DNA from: Phycisphaerales bacterium
GTDB lineage: Bacteria; Planctomycetota; Phycisphaerae; Phycisphaerales; UBA1924
Direction of reading: 5' to 3'
DNA: 37,316 nt
NCBI GenBank assembly: GCA_015487555.1
Contig: WFPK01000113.1
Location: 1 to 37,316, forward strand
Below are positions 1 through 8,017 of this stretch, piece by piece. The translations under genes were made by a program, and so were the position numbers. Each line of letters starts with the position of its first letter. Positions within the stretch are counted from its first letter, which is position 1. Under the pieces are notes generated by a model, which saw only the letters and a program-made list of their open reading frames with translations, was not told where the DNA came from and made no database searches.

Positions 1-2
1 AG

Positions 3-548
3 CATCATCCAGAGCTCTTCACCGATGAGCACTTGCGTACGCTCGATCAACTCATCGCCCGCCACCAACACCGAACATTCCTCTGGCAGGGCGAAGCGAT
101 CGGGTTTCATGATTCGATCCGCCGAACGGTCGATGACAAAGGGGCATTGAAGATGACCGGCATGCGAACGCTTCAAGGTGGGGGTGGATCGTTCGATATC
201 CCAACGAATCTTCTCGATGCTGAGTTGCACCCCTCAGCACAGCGCTTGCTTTATGCGTACAACAGAATGCTTTTGCAGGTGCAGGCTGAATCTTCGATCC
301 CACTACTGATCAGCGGGCCCAGTGCGATGCAGATTCTGGAATCGGAGAAGAAGAACCTGAACTCTCGTGGGGCTTTGTTTCTCGATATCTTGTCGCCCGC
401 GATTGATCGCTCTTCAGAACGATTCCGGATGCTCCAGCAAGACGCGCTTGATCTCCGCCTGACCATCGCAGCCCACCGCCATGCACTGCGCCACGGGCAA
501 CTCCCCGAATCAAACGAAGCCATCGACGAGGATTTGCTGCCGGATTGA
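3..548 (+). CDS. C-terminal part of a PadR/HAAS-associated membrane protein homologue (5' end outside window)
   Basis: The frame is open from the first bases, so the gene begins upstream and only about 181 C-terminal residues are seen. Function is unknown. Read by eye, it matches the C-terminal half of the protein at 33740-35770. Both have a DQL(I/V) stretch, an F(H/D)D...DD segment about 30 residues later, and a closing block with HGQLPES. That block resembles the C-terminal part of pseudopilin-like planctomycete proteins. Here the protein stops soon after HGQLPES, so it lacks the VPQDPF segment and following tail of the other copy. The stop lies 4 bp from the convergent nth stop. A PadR-type regulator gene may lie upstream of the window, by analogy with the second copy; this is inference. 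Confidence 0.6.
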   Translation, partial: HHPELFTDEHLRTLDQLIARHQHRTFLWQGEAIGFHDSIRRTVDDKGALKMTGMRTLQGGGGSFDIPTNLLDAELHPSAQRLLYAYNRMLLQVQAESSIPLLISGPSAMQILESEKKNLNSRGALFLDILSPAIDRSSERFRMLQQDALDLRLTIAAHRHALRHGQLPESNEAIDEDLLPD

Positions 549-552
549 TTCC

Positions 553-1287
553 TCACTTCTTCGGCAACGGCTTGTCGCAGTTGACGCCAAACTTCACACA
601 GATCGGATGGTCGTGTTTGCAGTTGGGCCTTGCGGTGCAGTTGTAGCGCCCGTGGAAGACCATCTGGTGCCCGAGCGTTGACCACCGATCGCGGGGGAAG
701 AGGGCCATGAGTTTCTTCTCGATGATGGCGGTGTTTGTTTTGGCGTCGTCAAAGAACCCCCATCGCCAGCTCAGGCGTTGGATGTGGGTATCGACGGTGA
801 ATCCGTCGTTGATATTGAAGGCGTTGCCGAGGACGACATTGGCGGTCTTGCGGGCGACGCCTCGGAGCTTGAGCAGGTCGGTCATGGTGTTGGGGACTTG
901 GCCATCAAAGTCTTCGACGATCATGGTCATTGAGCTGTGGATGGACTTGGCCTTGTTGCGAAAGAGTCCGATGGTTTTGATGTAGGGTTCGATTTTTTCG
1001 GGTGTCACTTTGGCGAAGTCGGCCGGGGTCTTGAACTTCTTGAAGAGCCCGGGGGTGGCTTTGTTGACGCCCGCGTCGGTGGACTGGGCCGAGAGGATTG
1101 TCGCGATCAACAGCTCGTGAGGGTTGGAGAACTCGAGCTCGCAATACGCATCGGGATAGCCCTCTTGGAGCGCATCAGCAAGCCGCTTGGCTTTTCGTTT
1201 CTCAGCCGGCGTGACTTCGGGGAGCGCGAAGGGGATGTCCTTGAGTCCGCGTGGGTTGTCCTTGCCTTTGGGGTGCACTTCAGTCAT
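553..1287 (-). CDS. nth: Endonuclease III (base-excision repair DNA glycosylase/AP lyase)
   Basis: This 244-residue protein removes oxidised pyrimidines from DNA and nicks the abasic site. The helix-hairpin-helix reads LRGVARKTANVVLG (residues 141-154); Lys147 is the expected Schiff-base lysine and Asp166 in VDTHIQRL the catalytic aspartate. The N-terminal part carries the family SAQSTD motif (66-71). Four cysteines near the end (217, 223, 230, 237) should hold the 4Fe-4S cluster, but their spacing is C-x5-C-x6-C-x6-C instead of the usual C-x6-C-x2-C-x5-C. About 30 extra N-terminal residues precede the domain. The ATG overlaps the end of the upstream DUF4149 gene by 8 bp, so the two are probably co-translated. 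Family assignment is firm; cluster status is not. Confidence 0.95.
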   Translation of the reverse strand: MTEVHPKGKDNPRGLKDIPFALPEVTPAEKRKAKRLADALQEGYPDAYCELEFSNPHELLIATILSAQSTDAGVNKATPGLFKKFKTPADFAKVTPEKIEPYIKTIGLFRNKAKSIHSSMTMIVEDFDGQVPNTMTDLLKLRGVARKTANVVLGNAFNINDGFTVDTHIQRLSWRWGFFDDAKTNTAIIEKKLMALFPRDRWSTLGHQMVFHGRYNCTARPNCKHDHPICVKFGVNCDKPLPKK

Positions 1288-1873
1288 GGCGTTGTGTTTC
1301 TTTTGGAGCGGCTGTCAGTGTCCAGCCGGCGAGGATGAGGTTGATGAGCACCGCGATGGTCAGGGTGCCCAGGATTCGTGATGCGGCGGAGTGCGATTCG
1401 AGGAACCGATCCTTGAACTGATCGGCCTGAACCGTGTCGCCCGCAGCCGCGAAGTCCCAGTAGCCTTGGAGGGTGAGTGTGAGTTGGGGCATGAAGATGA
1501 AGAGGTGATAACTGAGCAGCGCGAGCGTGGCGCAGAGCACCATGATGCGGAGCAGGCGGGCGATGGTGTTGATCTGGTACCTGGCGACGATCATGATGGA
1601 TATTGTCAGCAGAGCAAGTGCCGCGCAGACGAACTGGATCGCATCGACCACGAAGAATACACGCGAGGCGATCAATCCGCCTGCGAGCAGGCTGTGGTCG
1701 CCTTCGTAGTTGGGATAGCTCGCCAGCGTGGGTTCGAGCGTGCGCATCAGCGGGAAGACGATGGCCGCGACGACGCCGGACATCGCGACGGACCCGAGCC
1801 AGATGGACAACGCGACGAGGTGGGTGATCTGGGCGATTCGAGAGGCGGTTTTAGAAAAACATGCACGGTTCAT
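1280..1873 (-). CDS. DUF4149 (TMEM205-like) integral membrane protein
   Basis: A 197-residue hydrophobic protein with about four membrane segments, near residues 12-42, 60-82, 86-125 and 168-190. The opening HLVALSIWLGSVAMSG resembles the start of DUF4149/TMEM205-type proteins, a family without an assigned biochemical role. The frame stays open far upstream, but the upstream part is only the complement of the divergent gene. The ATG at 1873 gives MNRACFSK followed by a normal first membrane segment, so I start there. It overlaps nth by 8 bp and probably forms an operon with it; a direct role in repair is not implied. Confidence 0.75.
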   Translation of the reverse strand: MNRACFSKTASRIAQITHLVALSIWLGSVAMSGVVAAIVFPLMRTLEPTLASYPNYEGDHSLLAGGLIASRVFFVVDAIQFVCAALALLTISIMIVARYQINTIARLLRIMVLCATLALLSYHLFIFMPQLTLTLQGYWDFAAAGDTVQADQFKDRFLESHSAASRILGTLTIAVLINLILAGWTLTAAPKETQRHD

Positions 1874-1930
1874 GCACGGATCGTAGTGCCTCCGATGCCC
1901 AGGCGTCGGATCGATTCTACTATCCCCACC

Positions 1931-2686
1931 ATGTTGGGTTTGCCCGAAATCTCGATCAGTGCTGCTGGATTTGTGACGCAGTCTTCCTCGCCCAAAGCCG
2001 CGATCGAGGAGATTCACGCGATCGGCGTGCGGGGGATCGCGCTCGATGCTGCTGCGCCTGATTTTCGCCCGCGCGAGCTGACTCGCTCGGCCCGGCGCGA
2101 CTTGGCTGCGTCGCTGCGTCGGCGAGAGCTCGAGTTCACAGGGTTGGATCTGTGGATTCCGCCGGAGCATTTTGCGGATGCGTCTCATGCGCATCGAGCG
2201 ATTGATGCGGTGAATCAGGCTGCCGAGATGAGTAGCGAACTCGCAGCACTCGTCGGCGGGCGATCGAACCCGGTGGTCTCGGTGGTGCTGCCGATGGAGA
2301 TGAACCCAACCGAACGCGATGCGATCGGTGCCAACGCCCAACGCGTCGGCGCAACCATCGCCGATCATCAGCCAGAGCAAACGAATCACCCAGCGGGGAT
2401 CGGGATCGGGATTGACCCGGCGATGGTGCTGATGAGGGGCAGCTCGCCGGGCAAGGCCGTCACGCACGCGGGCAAAGACCTTGCGAGCGTTCGGCTCAGT
2501 GATCTGAGCACCATGGGGCGATGCGTCGTCGGGTCTCAAGGCGGCAAGCTCGATGTGCGTGGGTATGCCGGCGCGTTGATTGTCGCTGGGCAGGAGTGGA
2601 TCGTGCTTGATGTACGGGAGATGCCCGAGCCGAGGGTTGCTGCCGAGCGTGCGCGTCAGGCGTGGGTCGAGGCGGGGACACTCTGA
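1931..2686 (+). CDS. Sugar-phosphate isomerase/epimerase-like TIM-barrel protein
   Basis: A 251-residue soluble protein. The opening LPEISISAAGF, then IGVRGIALDAAAPDFRP, RRELEFTGLDLWIPPEHF and VVSVVLPMEM follow the alternating strand/helix pattern of xylose-isomerase-like (AP endonuclease family 2) barrels. A clear set of metal-binding His/Glu residues is hard to see, so activity is uncertain. Candidate starts are ATG 1931, chosen because MLGLPEIS begins directly on the first predicted strand, and ATG 1895, which adds MPRRRIDSTIPT. Neither has a Shine-Dalgarno site. The gene diverges from the DUF4149 gene and converges on DUF1643, with the 2701-2784 inverted repeat between them. Confidence 0.6.
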   Translation: MLGLPEISISAAGFVTQSSSPKAAIEEIHAIGVRGIALDAAAPDFRPRELTRSARRDLAASLRRRELEFTGLDLWIPPEHFADASHAHRAIDAVNQAAEMSSELAALVGGRSNPVVSVVLPMEMNPTERDAIGANAQRVGATIADHQPEQTNHPAGIGIGIDPAMVLMRGSSPGKAVTHAGKDLASVRLSDLSTMGRCVVGSQGGKLDVRGYAGALIVAGQEWIVLDVREMPEPRVAAERARQAWVEAGTL

Positions 2687-2700
2687 ACACCCCTGCCCCA

Positions 2701-2784
2701 ACGAGCCGCGACCGTGAGGGAGCGGTCTTCATTCTGGCGAAAGCCTCTCAATTCAAAGACCGCTCCCTCACGGTCGCGGCTCGT
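2701..2784. repeat. Perfect 29-bp inverted repeat with 26-nt loop
   Basis: Positions 2701-2729 and 2756-2784 are exact reverse complements (arm begins ACGAGCCGCGACCGTGAGGG). The element lies between convergent genes, so it could end transcription from both sides or form a strong RNA hairpin. There is no T-run, so it is not a classical intrinsic terminator. The right arm is translated as the tail of the DUF1643 protein. I recall GAGCCGCGACCGT...GGGAGCGG sequences as dispersed in planctomycete genomes, so it is probably a mobile or amplified palindrome; I cannot check that here. Confidence 0.9.
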
Positions 2785-3257
2785 GAGAGAAACTCCACCG
2801 GCTCAAGATCCGCCCGCAGGTAGAGCGGGTGCTTGGGGTACCCGTGTTTGGTGATGGCCAGGCACATCGGGGTGCAGACGGATTGGAGCAGTTCGAGCAC
2901 CTGCGTATGCCGATCGTTCAATGTGCCGTGGGTGCCCCAGCCCACAACCATCAGGTCGGCGCGTTTGGCGAGTTTGATGATGGCGTCGTCGTTGTCGGGG
3001 CCGATGGGATCATCGACCTGCTTGAGCCCTTTGGGATCGGTCGATCGCAAGGCGAAGATATTCGTCACATCCATCGCAGAGAATCCCCAGCGTACCGCAT
3101 ACCGATGGCAGCGCGTCAATGTCGGGTCGAGCACCTTGGCATCAGCGGTGGAGGGGTTCAAGAGGCAGAAGCAGACGCGCTGTCCGCCTTTGGCCCATCG
3201 GCGCCCCAGGGTGTATCGGTAGGTCTCGGTTTTGTCGAATGTCGCCCAGCCTTGCAT
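2748..3257 (-). CDS. DUF1643 family protein
   Basis: A 169-residue protein with the hallmarks of DUF1643 (COG4333): a GRRW segment, CFCLLNPSTADA, LDPTLTRCHRYA, VTNIFALRSTDP, and the closing GYPKHPLYL. Its molecular function is not established. The family normally ends a few residues after HPLYL. Here another dozen residues (SRAATVRERSLN) are encoded by the right arm of the 2701-2784 inverted repeat, and the stop codon lies in the repeat loop. This suggests that insertion of the repeat removed the original stop and extended the protein. The start at ATG 3257 has no clear ribosome site. Confidence 0.85.
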   Translation of the reverse strand: MQGWATFDKTETYRYTLGRRWAKGGQRVCFCLLNPSTADAKVLDPTLTRCHRYAVRWGFSAMDVTNIFALRSTDPKGLKQVDDPIGPDNDDAIIKLAKRADLMVVGWGTHGTLNDRHTQVLELLQSVCTPMCLAITKHGYPKHPLYLRADLEPVEFLSRAATVRERSLN

Positions 3258-3424
3258 CGGGTAGGATATGGCAATAGACCCAGCAGGTGTGCACTAGGCG
3301 TGAAAAGAGGTAGATATGCTGGGGGTGATCGTGTTGTCAGCGATTGGAACGAGCCCGGCGCACGCACCAGAGGCCGCTTTGGGCCTGAGAAGAATCACAC
3401 AACGATCAATCAGCTGATGGGCAG

Positions 3425-3451
3425 AAAAAACGACCCGGATACGCAGGTCGT
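3425..3451 (-). terminator. Probable intrinsic terminator of yebC
   Basis: Read on the minus strand, ACGACC and GGTCGT form a 6-bp stem (3446-3451 with 3430-3435) around a 10-nt loop, followed at once by a run of six T residues (3425-3430). It sits about 60 bp beyond the yebC stop in the correct orientation. The stem is short, so efficiency is uncertain. The rest of the 3258-3512 gap holds no convincing gene. Confidence 0.6.
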
Positions 3452-3512
3452 CGAAGCGTTCATCCGCTCAGCGTTCGGGCAGGATTCGTTTCTTGCTCTA
3501 CCGGGGATCGGT

Positions 3513-4280
3513 TTACTCAAGATTCGCCAAGTCCGCAGCATCAAAGTCGGCGTTGGAATACACCTTCTGCACATCGTCATTCTCTTCGAGCGCATCAATC
3601 AGGTTCATCACCTTGCGGGCATCTTCGCCTGCGACTGCGACGGTATTCTCAGGGATGCGGGCGATCTCGGCTTCGAGGATTTCGATGTTGTTGGCTTCGA
3701 GGGATTCCTTGACCGCGATAAACTCGGTCGGATCGGTCAGAATCGTCCAGACGCCTTTATTTTCATCGTCGGTGCCTTCGGGAGCCTGCACATCATCAGC
3801 GCCAGCTTCGAGGGCCTGGTCCATGATGGTGTCTTCGTCGTATTTCGACGCGTCGATGATGATCTGTCCTTTGGTGTTGAACATGAAGGCGACGGAGCCC
3901 GCGTTGCCCATCGACCCGCCCTTCTTTTTGAAGGTGTTGCGGACATCGCCGACGGTTCGGGTGTTGTTGTCGGTGAGTGCGATGACGAGGATCGCGGTGC
4001 CGCCCGGGCCATACCCTTCGTAGATGAGCTCTTGGTATTCCGCCCCGCCAGTCTCGCCCGAGCCTTTGGCGATGGCGCGTTTGATCGTGTCCTTGGGCAT
4101 GTTGGCATACTTGGCCTCGTCGATGGCGTAGCGGAGCGAGAGGTTGGTTTCGGGATCGCCGCCGCCCATTTTGGCTGCGACCATGATCGCTTTGGAACAC
4201 TTGGACCAGATTTTGCCCTTTTTATTGTCTTGGGCTGCTTTGCGATGCTTGATGTTCGACCATTTACTATGACCAGCCAT
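3513..4280 (-). CDS. yebC: YebC/PmpR/TACO1 family protein
   Basis: At 255 residues this is a normal-length member of the YebC family, cytosolic proteins described as transcriptional regulators and, more recently, as factors helping ribosomes through difficult sequences. The N-terminus MAGHSKWSNIKHRKAAQD is the family signature. Residues 69-115 contain the conserved KGSGE, YEGYGPGG and TDNNTRT blocks, and GGSMGNAGSVAFMF follows. The ATG is preceded by AGGAG at 7-nt spacing. It lies 17 bp behind the TPR lipoprotein gene and is probably the last gene of the nusA-infB-rbfA transcript; the terminator at 3425-3451 fits this. Confidence 0.95.
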   Translation of the reverse strand: MAGHSKWSNIKHRKAAQDNKKGKIWSKCSKAIMVAAKMGGGDPETNLSLRYAIDEAKYANMPKDTIKRAIAKGSGETGGAEYQELIYEGYGPGGTAILVIALTDNNTRTVGDVRNTFKKKGGSMGNAGSVAFMFNTKGQIIIDASKYDEDTIMDQALEAGADDVQAPEGTDDENKGVWTILTDPTEFIAVKESLEANNIEILEAEIARIPENTVAVAGEDARKVMNLIDALEENDDVQKVYSNADFDAADLANLE

Positions 4281-4297
4281 GGATTGGCTCCTGTGTT

Positions 4298-7200
4298 CTA
4301 CGCGTGTGTCTGGGTGATTGTTGGTCGGATCGACCCGGTTTTCTCGCCCGCTTTTTGGTTTGATTCTGGTTCGTCAGCCAACGGGGCGATCGCAGGTTTT
4401 CCGGTCGATTCGGCGTCCTGAATCCGATACCGAATCTCTCGCAGCTCGGCGCTCATGGTGTCGATCGCCCGCTGGTTTGGGTTGGGCTGGGCGTTGATGA
4501 GCCGAATCCGGGCGCGGGCGATGTCCTCAGCCCCGAGCCAGGCGTCGATCGCCCGCTCCTTATACCCGCCCCGCCAGAGCGCATCACCCAGATGGAGCAT
4601 GATCGTGGCGTTCTCGCGCTTGGTATCGAGCTCATTGGCGCGGATCAACAGCGAGATCGCCCCGGGGGTTTGGACTTGTCCATCAGCATCAAGCACATCT
4701 TCGAACATGCCCATCTTGTAGCGCACCCATGCGAGCGAGTCGATCACCGATGCCTCGTTGGGAAGCGCATCAGCTGCCCGTTCGAGGAGCTCGACCGCAT
4801 AGTCGAGCCGTTCGCCCGCCTCGGCGAGCATGTACCCATAGTCATTGTTGGACCAGGCATGGTCAGGATCATACGAAAGGGCGAGCTCGTAGTAGGACTG
4901 GGCTTGCTGGGAGCGTTCGAATGCCGAAGCGTACACCGCTGCGATGTAGACCAGGTCGGCGCGTTGTTGATCGGGGGTGAGCGCGGGCTGGTCCCGGCTC
5001 GGCGTGCCCAGCTCGGCGGTGATGAGCTCGATCATCTGCTCCATGAGCCCGCGTTCATCGAGCAGCTCGAGCACGCCGATCATGTCGGTGTTGGTGCCCT
5101 GGGCTGCGAGGAGCTGGTAGGTGTCGATTGCGGATTGAGTATCAATCTCGCCAGCGTAAGCAGCCAATCGGGCAGCGAGCACGATCGCTTCATGGGTTCG
5201 CCCTTCGCCCAGGAGCGATCGGATAGGCAGGGCTCGGAGTGCCGATCGGTCTTCATCGCTCGTTGCTCCCTCCTGGCTCCGATGGATCGCCTCGATGAGC
5301 TGATCCATGTCGAGTCTGGGGAGCTCAACGAGCAAGAGCATCTTGACGCGGGCGAGCTCGGGGCTCAGGCTTTGGGTACGATTCTCGATTACCGAGAGCA
5401 CCTCGAGGACCTGCCGGGCATTGTCGAGCGCTTCGACCCGACGCGCCAGCGTGAAAATCACCTGGTCAAGCTGAAGCTGCTGGGCAGGCAACAGCCCGAT
5501 ATCAGCAGGCAGGCGTGCATCAAAAAGGGTAACAAGAGGCTCGGTACCGATTGAATCGACCTTTCTTGCGAGGAACTGGGCGTATTCGATTGTCGGATCA
5601 ACGCCGCCAAAGTGCTCAAGCCGTGCAATCAGATGAGCATCGCCAGCTTCGGGGTCTCCGCTCATTTCTACGAGCAGCTGTTCGATCGCCCGGGCGAGCT
5701 CGAACGATCCAGTCCGCGCGTATCCCTTGGTGAGCAGGTCCATCGCCCGCTGAGGCGCATCGAGCTCGTAGAGCCCCTGAGCAACCGAAAGCACACCCTG
5801 GGTCGAGTTGGGATCAGACGCCAGCCGGGTTTCGAGCCATTCGATCCCCAAAGCCAGCGCCTGAGGCCGATCCTGCGTGCTCTGGGTTTTCCAGATGCTC
5901 ATCAGCAGGTCATACCCGATCTCGCGCTCGGGTGATTGCTCGTTGAGTTCGACAAGGAACGCCTGGGCTTCGTTGACCAACCCGTTGCGTGCCAGCTCAT
6001 TGGCGCGCAAAAGTCCAAAGAAACCCGAACGCGGCAGGGCGGTGCCGAGCTGGCGGACGATGTATCGAAGCTCATCGCCCTCACCGATCGGCGAAGATGC
6101 AGAACGAAGCATAAAGAGCTGTTCGTAGATATGCTCGCTGTACGGGTCAAGCTCCAATGCCCGCTCAAGATAGGCAGCCGAAGCTTCGTACTCGTGGAGC
6201 ATCTGTCCGATCTGAGCACCAAGGAGCAGGTCTTCGATCGTCGCATCCGCATCGTCGCCCAGCTCGCTTGCCAATGCCCATGCGTCCTCGGGTTGTTGGG
6301 TGATCAGGCGTGTAGAGGCGAGTTGTCGAGCGGTTGTCGAATCCGAGCCATCGAACCGAGATTCAAGCTCACTGGCGAGGATGTCTGCCCGGGCCCACTG
6401 GCCGCGAAGCGCATACGCCTGGGCATGGGTGCTGAGCCACTCGATGGATTCTTGCGAGATCCCATCGAGTTCGAGCGTATCGAGATGTTCGAGCAAGTCC
6501 GCACGCCCAAGCCCGATGCCCATCGCAGTGACGAGCAGCTCATCGCTCGAACGCTCAGGAGTGGCGCGCAGGCGTATAAACTCGACCGGGCTTTGAAGCG
6601 TTCGTAGAAGTCCTGAAGCGATCGCTTTGGAGATTTCAGGATTTGCCTCAAGAATCAGCGAACCCGAAGCGAACCGATCAGAATCATCTGCGATCCGACG
6701 CAAGACACGAAGGCACAAGATCGGATCATTGGCATCAAGACCTGCCGATCCAAGCCGGGCGATTGCACGATCGGTATCGAGGGTTTCAAGCTCAACTCCC
6801 AGAAGCGCCCGGCGTTGCGAAGGGCTCAGTCCTTGGGCTTTGGCGAGCCGATCAATCGCCGGGGCAAGCACTTCCCCGATCCCATCGAGTGATGCCAACG
6901 ACTTGGCCCATCGAAGCTCCTCGTTGCCCAGGTTGCCCGAGGACCGTTGAAGATGATCCAGAAAAATCAGCGATGCCCGTGCAGGCTGACCCTGGCGCAG
7001 CATCGAAGCAATCTGGCGAGCAACCAACCCGATCGGAGCCCGCTCAACACCAATCCCCGCATTGACATACGCCTCTTGCGCCCGCTGATGCGCACCGATC
7101 GACGCCCACGCATCGCCAACAGCCAACCAAAGCTCGGTGCGCTGGCTCAGTATCTCGATGATCTCGTGTTTCCAGCGTAGATCACGCGACCCGGTATCGA

Positions 7201-8017
7201 AAGACCGGAGCGCATCGCCGAGTGTTTGTGCGCCCGCCTTGAGGTATCGAGCATCAATCTCAGCAGTGCCCAGAAGTACGCCTGCGATCGAGCGGGCAAG
7301 CGGATGGTTCTTTATCGACCGATCGTTGAGCGCCTGCGAGGTGAGCCAGATGACCCGCTGATGATCGCCTTGTTGGAAAGCGTGTGAAGCGAGATGGACC
7401 ATCGCCCGGGCCGACCGATCCCCGAGCTCGATCGCACGCTCGAAAGCAGCAATCGCACCCACGCGATCGTTGGCAATAATCAACGCATCACCGAGCTCGC
7501 GTTGGATCGAAGACGATCCGGGGTCAAGCTGGGCAGCTTGTTCGAGTACCGAGACGGCTTGCGGAATTTGCCCGGTCTGGCGCAATGCGCGTGCCCGCGT
7601 GTAGAGCTTGATCGCCTGGGCTTGGCGTTGAGGATCAATCTCCTCTTCAAGACGCTCATCAGCGTCCAACGCGCCATGAATGCCATGAGCGCCCAGCGCA
7701 TCGGCATAAATCGCAGCCGGCTCGCGCATCGCCCGCTGATACGCAGGCGAACCCACATCAAGCTCGACAGGCGCATCGGGGATGATCGAGCGGAGCAACG
7801 CATCAGAAGCCCGGCTCATCGGGTCGAGCACTTCGAGTTCAGCCCGCGCTTCGAGTGCTCGGATGGGGTCTGCGATATGTTCGGTTGCCAAGATGATCCG
7901 CTGATCGCCGGTTGGCTCGATTGTGCATGCGGGCAAAGAAACAGCGACCCAGAGCATGCAGAGAATCCAAATCGGAGCATGCACCAAGGAAGTGCATCGC
8001 AGATAGAAATGAGTCAC
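4298..8017 (-). CDS. Large TPR-repeat lipoprotein
   Basis: A 1239-residue protein. Residues 1-31 form a lipoprotein signal: a hydrophobic stretch ending SLPAC, with Cys31 the likely lipidated residue. The rest is mainly helical and rich in TPR-like repeats. Clear ones lie near residues 133-230 (ARALRQTGQIPQAVSVLEQA), 590-640 and 1040-1180 (NNDYGYMLAEAGERLDYAVE). The C-terminal tail is low-complexity. No catalytic domain is visible; the family usually acts as a protein-binding scaffold at the envelope. The start is GTG 8017, overlapping the upstream stop as GTGA, so translation is coupled to the pseudo-endonuclease gene. An envelope scaffold inside a ribosome-factor operon is unusual, and its job is unknown. 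Confidence 0.85.
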   Translation of the reverse strand: MTHFYLRCTSLVHAPIWILCMLWVAVSLPACTIEPTGDQRIILATEHIADPIRALEARAELEVLDPMSRASDALLRSIIPDAPVELDVGSPAYQRAMREPAAIYADALGAHGIHGALDADERLEEEIDPQRQAQAIKLYTRARALRQTGQIPQAVSVLEQAAQLDPGSSSIQRELGDALIIANDRVGAIAAFERAIELGDRSARAMVHLASHAFQQGDHQRVIWLTSQALNDRSIKNHPLARSIAGVLLGTAEIDARYLKAGAQTLGDALRSFDTGSRDLRWKHEIIEILSQRTELWLAVGDAWASIGAHQRAQEAYVNAGIGVERAPIGLVARQIASMLRQGQPARASLIFLDHLQRSSGNLGNEELRWAKSLASLDGIGEVLAPAIDRLAKAQGLSPSQRRALLGVELETLDTDRAIARLGSAGLDANDPILCLRVLRRIADDSDRFASGSLILEANPEISKAIASGLLRTLQSPVEFIRLRATPERSSDELLVTAMGIGLGRADLLEHLDTLELDGISQESIEWLSTHAQAYALRGQWARADILASELESRFDGSDSTTARQLASTRLITQQPEDAWALASELGDDADATIEDLLLGAQIGQMLHEYEASAAYLERALELDPYSEHIYEQLFMLRSASSPIGEGDELRYIVRQLGTALPRSGFFGLLRANELARNGLVNEAQAFLVELNEQSPEREIGYDLLMSIWKTQSTQDRPQALALGIEWLETRLASDPNSTQGVLSVAQGLYELDAPQRAMDLLTKGYARTGSFELARAIEQLLVEMSGDPEAGDAHLIARLEHFGGVDPTIEYAQFLARKVDSIGTEPLVTLFDARLPADIGLLPAQQLQLDQVIFTLARRVEALDNARQVLEVLSVIENRTQSLSPELARVKMLLLVELPRLDMDQLIEAIHRSQEGATSDEDRSALRALPIRSLLGEGRTHEAIVLAARLAAYAGEIDTQSAIDTYQLLAAQGTNTDMIGVLELLDERGLMEQMIELITAELGTPSRDQPALTPDQQRADLVYIAAVYASAFERSQQAQSYYELALSYDPDHAWSNNDYGYMLAEAGERLDYAVELLERAADALPNEASVIDSLAWVRYKMGMFEDVLDADGQVQTPGAISLLIRANELDTKRENATIMLHLGDALWRGGYKERAIDAWLGAEDIARARIRLINAQPNPNQRAIDTMSAELREIRYRIQDAESTGKPAIAPLADEPESNQKAGEKTGSIRPTITQTHA

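Noticed and set aside
3316-3417. Small plus-strand frame (33 residues) with a hydrophobic, signal-like start and AGAGG upstream
   Set aside because: No homologue recognised, very short, and it ends next to the yebC terminator; likely chance.
2829-4421. 530-residue plus-strand frame
   Set aside because: It is the complement of the DUF1643 and yebC genes, both of which match known families on the other strand.
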